Positions 5,206-8,421 of a DNA stretch of 8,421 bases are shown here, piece by piece (positions within the stretch are counted from its first letter, which is position 1; each line of letters opens with the position of its first letter). The position numbers and the translations under genes are program-made. The DNA comes from Lentisphaerota bacterium (GTDB taxonomy: Bacteria > Verrucomicrobiota > Kiritimatiellia > RFP12 > UBA3636), in the NCBI GenBank assembly GCA_022837245.1, contig JALHHX010000093.1, positions 1,849 through 10,269 of the forward strand, written 5' to 3'. The notes beneath the pieces are model-generated. The model saw nothing but the letters and a program-made list of their open reading frames with translations. It was not told where the DNA came from and ran no database searches.

Positions 5206-6621
5206 ATGCATCAGGAAATTTGGAAGACCGCTTTGACGCGGCTCAGTTCGTCTCTCGATGCGGATGTGTTTTCGCGCTGGATCGCGGTGATCACTCCCGT
5301 GTCGCTCGACGGCTCGGTGTTGACGGTTTCGGTGGACAACGAAATGTTGAAAATGTGGGTTGAGAACAACTACCTGCCTTACATAACGGACGCCACGAGG
5401 ATTGACAACGGGGACAAGGTCTCCGAAATCCGCATAGTAGTGGATTCAAAGCGCGGCTATGATCTTGATGACGGCGATGAGGATCTCGACGAAGGCGACG
5501 AGGAAGGCGAGGAAGAGAGACGAGCCAGGGCTAAACGCCATGCGGCGGCGTCATCCGCCCCGCGCCTTGGCATGGCTCTTAACCCCAATTACACGTTCAC
5601 CGATTTCATCATCGGCCCGTCGAACAGCTTTGCGCATGCAGCCTCGATGGCAGTGGTGTCGAACCCCGGCGGCGCATACAACCCGCTTTTCATATACGGC
5701 GAGACGGGGCTTGGCAAGACACACATAATGCAGGCTGTTGGCCACGCTGTGCAAGCGCAAAACCCATCGGCCAAAGTCTGCTACATAACGTCTGAGGCGA
5801 TGCTCAACGATTTCATCGAATCCATCGGCACCAACACTGGAAACGAATTCCGCAAACGCTACCGTAGCTCGGACGTGCTGCTGATCGACGACATCCACTT
5901 CCTCGCAGACAAGGCCGGCATTCAAGAGGAGTTCTTCCACACCTTCAACACCCTCCAGAACGCCCGCAAGCAGATCATCATGACAAGCGACCGCCCCCTC
6001 AACAAGATCCCCGGGCTCGAGGCGAGGCTGGTCTCGCGCTTCCAGCAGGGGCTGACGACCTCGATTGAAAAGCCGGACTTTGAGACGCGCATGGCGATCC
6101 TCCGCTACAAACAGCGCAATTCAACGGTGAAACTCGACGATTCGCTTCTCACGTTTATTGCCGAGAACATTAATTCTAATGTAAGGCAGTTGGAAGGTGC
6201 GATAATATCCGCCGTGTCTTACGCCGCGCTTTCCCAGCGGCCGCTGACCGTCGATATCCTGCGTGAGGTGCTTAAAGACACGCTTGAGCTCGAGAAGCGT
6301 CCGGAGCTTTCTTTCAACGAAATACAGCGCGTGGTTGCGGATGACTACGGCCTGCGCATGTCCGACATGACGAGCAAGGAGCGTCCGCAGAACATCGCGC
6401 TCCCGCGCCAGATCGCCATGTTCCTGTGCCGCATCCTAACCCACGGCTCTCTTTTCGAAATAGCGTCGGCGTTCGACAAGTCACACGCCACGGTCGTGCA
6501 TGCCTGCAAAACGATCACCGGCCGCATTGATACGGATGATGAGCTCAAGCACCGCATAGACACGATTGTTCTGAAGCTAGGCCGTAGCCCCTCCGAGCTG
6601 GTTGTCTCGTCCCCAGGCTGA
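5206..6621 (+). CDS. dnaA: Chromosomal replication initiator protein DnaA
   Basis: DnaA binds origin boxes, unwinds DNA and loads the replicative helicase. Domain I is residues 1-80, beginning MHQEIWKTAL like other DnaA N-termini. Domain II includes a very acidic linker at 86-104 (14 of 19 residues D or E). Domain III is the AAA+ core: Walker A GETGLGKTH (165-173), Walker B LLIDDIHF (225-232), sensor 1 around MTSDRP (259-264), LEARLVSRF with R278 as likely arginine finger, and sensor 2 NVRQLEGA with R327. Domain IV binds DNA; R393, R401, Q402 and H427 align with E. coli R399, R407, Q408 and H434, but the recognition motif is altered (DKSHATVV). I chose ATG 5206 because it aligns with family starts and has GGAAG 5 nt upstream; TTG 5185 and GTG 5200 are in frame and possible. 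The length, 471 aa, is normal. Confidence 0.97.
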   Translation: MHQEIWKTALTRLSSSLDADVFSRWIAVITPVSLDGSVLTVSVDNEMLKMWVENNYLPYITDATRIDNGDKVSEIRIVVDSKRGYDLDDGDEDLDEGDEEGEEERRARAKRHAAASSAPRLGMALNPNYTFTDFIIGPSNSFAHAASMAVVSNPGGAYNPLFIYGETGLGKTHIMQAVGHAVQAQNPSAKVCYITSEAMLNDFIESIGTNTGNEFRKRYRSSDVLLIDDIHFLADKAGIQEEFFHTFNTLQNARKQIIMTSDRPLNKIPGLEARLVSRFQQGLTTSIEKPDFETRMAILRYKQRNSTVKLDDSLLTFIAENINSNVRQLEGAIISAVSYAALSQRPLTVDILREVLKDTLELEKRPELSFNEIQRVVADDYGLRMSDMTSKERPQNIALPRQIAMFLCRILTHGSLFEIASAFDKSHATVVHACKTITGRIDTDDELKHRIDTIVLKLGRSPSELVVSSPG

Positions 6622-6711
6622 CACGCGGGTGGGCGCGTGGCTGAACCCCGCTTTCAAGCCCCGGCGCGGCGAGGTGCCATTCAGAGTTTTGTGTTCGCTT
6701 CGCACTGGAGG

Positions 6712-6729
6712 GCGGCAGGCCTCTGCCGC
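6712..6729. terminator. GC-rich hairpin between convergent dnaA and symporter genes
   Basis: GCGGCAG (6712-6718) and CTGCCGC (6723-6729) form a perfect 7-bp stem with a 4-nt loop. It lies in the 112-nt convergent gap, 90 nt after the dnaA stop and 4 nt beyond the symporter stop. Neither strand has a T-run after the stem, so it is at best a non-canonical two-way terminator. The rest of the gap shows nothing else clear. Confidence 0.4.
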
Positions 6730-6733
6730 AGCA

Positions 6734-8212
6734 TTAATTTCCGGCGAAGGCTTTTGCCACCGTTTCCTGCGAAACGGGTTGTGTGAATTTGCTCACGACG
6801 GGGACTACCATGAACGGCAACAGCATTCCAATGCAGGAGCCGGTTGCCGCGAGGTTTTTGGGCAGGATGAAGAAAAGGATCACGGAAGTCACCAGCCCGG
6901 AGATCATGCCCGCGAAAGCACCCGCGCCGGTTGCCCGTTTCCAGAACAATCCGTAGATGAAAGGTGCCAGGAAGGCACCGGAAACGGCACCCCAGGAAAG
7001 CGACATAAGCGTTTCTATGAAGGTGATGCGGTGCGTGGCGATGAAGTAGGAGAGGGCGATGAAAACGGCGCACAGGAAGCGCATCATGGTGACGGAAGTG
7101 CGGTGCGATACGTTTTCATCCACCATGCCCTTGTACAGATCTATTGTCACGGCCGATGCGGAGACGAGTATGAGCCCGGAGAGCGTTGACATCGATGCTG
7201 AGAGGAGCAACGCGAGCATTATGCCAAGCATCGCAGGTGGGAGGTGGTTTACAAGCATCGCCGGGACTAGCGTGTCCTGGGCGGCCACGCCTTCCGCCAC
7301 TTCTGGTAGCCTGTCGTAGAAAAGGTGCGAGAGGCTGCCGGTGTAGTATGCCGCGCAGCCGATCACAAGCGCGAAGATCGCGCATACTATTGCGCCGCGG
7401 CCGATCATCTTTTCGTTTTTGACCGTGTAGAACTTGTGCACCATCTGCGGAAGAGCCCAGCAGCCGAACGACGTCATGCAGACGATGATAGGCAACAAAT
7501 ACCACGGGCCCGGGTTGGCCGCTCCAGCAGCCCGGTGCTCCGCGTAAGCGCTTGAGGCCTTGCCAATGGTTTCAATCACCGTCCCCCCCGGGTTGGCGGC
7601 CCGGGTCATGAAGTAGACGAGGGCGAAGCTGCCACCAAGCATTATGACGCCTTGTATGCTGTCGGTGATCGCCACGGCGAAGTATCCTCCGAGAATAAGG
7701 TACGCCCCTGTTATAATGGCCATTATGAGGATTGCCGTGTTGAATTCCACGTTCGGGAACGCCGCCACCATCAGCTCTGCGAGACCCTTGTACACGCCTG
7801 CGGAGTACGGCAATAGGAAGACGAAGATTATCATTGCTGCGAACGGCTTCATTGAATAGACGCCGAAGCGGCGGAAAAAGAATTCCGGCATTGTCATCAC
7901 GTCCAGGTTGTGCGTCATGCGCCGCGTGCGTTTTCCGAGTATCAGCCATGCCAGCAAGGCGCCGATTAGGGCGTTGCCTATTCCCACGGAAAGCGATTCG
8001 GGGCCGTTGTTCCAACCGAACTTGCCAGCGAATCCTATGAACACCACGGCGGAGAAGTAGCTGGTGCCGTATGCAAACGCCGTGACCCACGGGCCGAAAC
8101 TGCGTCCGCCAAGGAAAAAGTCCCCAAGTGTTTTGGTCCTTCGGGCGCCCCAAACCCCTACGGCTAGCATAAGCAATATGTAGATAACTACGAACAGAAT
8201 TGTGTATGACAT
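6734..8212 (-). CDS. Sodium:solute symporter (SSS family)
   Basis: The 492-residue protein is almost entirely hydrophobic helices, about 13, as expected of this inner-membrane family that couples Na+ entry to solute uptake. Family signatures: DFFLGGRSFGPW (31-42) followed by GTSYFSAVVFIGFAG (49-63); GGYFAVAITDSIQG (175-188); and MSTLSGLILVSASAV (341-355) before DLYKGM, very like the PutP stretch that holds Na+-binding Ser/Thr. The first helix has Tyr52 where PutP has Asp55, while Ser54 keeps the Ser57 position. That pattern is closer to the PanF-like branch than to proline carriers. The substrate cannot be read from sequence; pantothenate, a sugar or another acid are all possible. There is no Shine-Dalgarno sequence before the ATG, only an AT-rich stretch. 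It converges on dnaA and has no visible operon partner, so context gives no clue to the substrate. Confidence 0.93.
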   Translation of the reverse strand: MSYTILFVVIYILLMLAVGVWGARRTKTLGDFFLGGRSFGPWVTAFAYGTSYFSAVVFIGFAGKFGWNNGPESLSVGIGNALIGALLAWLILGKRTRRMTHNLDVMTMPEFFFRRFGVYSMKPFAAMIIFVFLLPYSAGVYKGLAELMVAAFPNVEFNTAILIMAIITGAYLILGGYFAVAITDSIQGVIMLGGSFALVYFMTRAANPGGTVIETIGKASSAYAEHRAAGAANPGPWYLLPIIVCMTSFGCWALPQMVHKFYTVKNEKMIGRGAIVCAIFALVIGCAAYYTGSLSHLFYDRLPEVAEGVAAQDTLVPAMLVNHLPPAMLGIMLALLLSASMSTLSGLILVSASAVTIDLYKGMVDENVSHRTSVTMMRFLCAVFIALSYFIATHRITFIETLMSLSWGAVSGAFLAPFIYGLFWKRATGAGAFAGMISGLVTSVILFFILPKNLAATGSCIGMLLPFMVVPVVSKFTQPVSQETVAKAFAGN

Positions 8213-8279
8213 GTTTTTATGATGTTATTTTGGGTTCGTGTGTTTTTAGGCGTCCGGACCACAGTTGATTTTGCCGTCG

Positions 8280-8308
8280 ATTTTAACACTGCCAGATGGG
8301 GCATTCAA
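8280..8308 (-). promoter_or_regulatory. Sigma-70-like promoter for the symporter gene
   Basis: On the minus strand TTGAAT (8308-8303, four of six), a 17-nt spacer and TAAAAT (8285-8280, five of six) make the best promoter match in the window. Transcription would start near 8273, giving a leader of about 60 nt before the ATG at 8212. Confidence 0.45.
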
Positions 8309-8399
8309 GTGGAATGATCCGTGGTAATCGGTTGGTGGCCGGGGTGCTTTCAGCGCCGCCTCTCTGCCGGCCGTGGAGCATGGCTTTGGCGGCGGTGTT

Positions 8400-8416
8400 G
8401 TGTGCCTGCGGCACAC
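8400..8416. repeat. Perfect inverted repeat (hairpin) at the right edge
   Basis: GTGTGCC and GGCACAC pair perfectly over 7 bp around a TGC loop. Two further G-T pairs could extend the stem. No T-run follows within the window, which ends 5 nt later. Confidence 0.6.
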
Positions 8417-8421
8417 GGGCG

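Larger units (their letters stand above)
8213..8421. other. Region upstream of the symporter: promoter plus GC-rich hairpin segment of unknown nature
   Basis: Positions 8213-8310 are AT-rich and hold the promoter candidate. Positions 8340-8421 are GC-rich with two inverted repeats: GCCGCC (8355-8360) with GGCGGC (8388-8393), and GTGTGCC (8400-8406) with GGCACAC (8410-8416, 3-nt loop). Two reading frames are open to the window edge. On the minus strand one ends in TAA at 8246 with last residues SVKIDGKINCGPDA. On the plus strand one begins at ATG 8296 and continues out of the window. Neither is recognised. Either could be the edge of a real gene, or the segment could be a repeat or terminator of a neighbouring gene. 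Confidence 0.35.

Noticed and set aside
6602..7189. Plus-strand frame of 195 codons overlapping the dnaA end and the symporter
   Set aside because: It is antisense to the conserved symporter C-terminus and overlaps dnaA; the product is low-complexity and charged with no domain.
1..8421. Mobile element, CRISPR array, toxin-antitoxin pair, tRNA or rRNA
   Set aside because: I looked on both strands for transposase or integrase motifs, regularly spaced repeats, cloverleaf signals and small paired genes, and saw none; every long gene belongs to a known housekeeping or transport family.

Overview
The window is roughly 57% G+C and looks like ordinary chromosomal housekeeping DNA from a Gram-negative (two-membrane) bacterium. 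The Tol-type genes tolQ, tolR and the start of a tolA/tonB-like gene imply an outer membrane. The style of several proteins (a TolA N-terminus of the SxxxH type, an aspartate carbamoyltransferase with an SSRTF loop, a DnaA with an SHATVVHAC motif and an acidic linker) makes me suspect a member of the PVC group, such as Kiritimatiellota, Lentisphaerota or Verrucomicrobiota. That placement is an impression from memory, not a demonstrated result.

Layout. From 4637 down to 1, six genes run leftward on the minus strand with short gaps: an M24 Xaa-Pro-type peptidase, argF (ornithine carbamoyltransferase), pyrB (aspartate carbamoyltransferase), tolQ, tolR and a tolA/tonB-like gene cut by the window edge. 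The last four are packed closely (gaps of 3, 1 and 25 nt from pyrB onward) and probably share a transcript, with translational coupling. The two carbamoyltransferases sit side by side and would compete for carbamoyl phosphate, for arginine and pyrimidine synthesis respectively. The Tol proteins would form the inner-membrane, proton-driven motor that maintains the envelope.

From 4638 to 5205 there is a 568-nt gene-free stretch from which transcription diverges: the peptidase cluster to the left, dnaA to the right. It holds a block of about 29% G+C (4801-4890), several near-consensus DnaA boxes including a tandem pair at 11-bp spacing, several small palindromes and plausible promoters. It is the best candidate for the replication origin and/or the dnaA autoregulatory region.

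dnaA (5206-6621) follows on the plus strand. A sodium:solute symporter gene (8212-6734) converges on it across a 112-nt gap with a GC-rich hairpin. The last 209 nt (8213-8421) hold a good promoter candidate for the symporter and a GC-rich, hairpin-rich segment of unknown nature.

I found no mobile element, CRISPR array, RNA gene or defence locus, and no clear sign of an undescribed multi-gene system. The most interesting points are the origin candidate and the altered DNA-recognition helix in DnaA.
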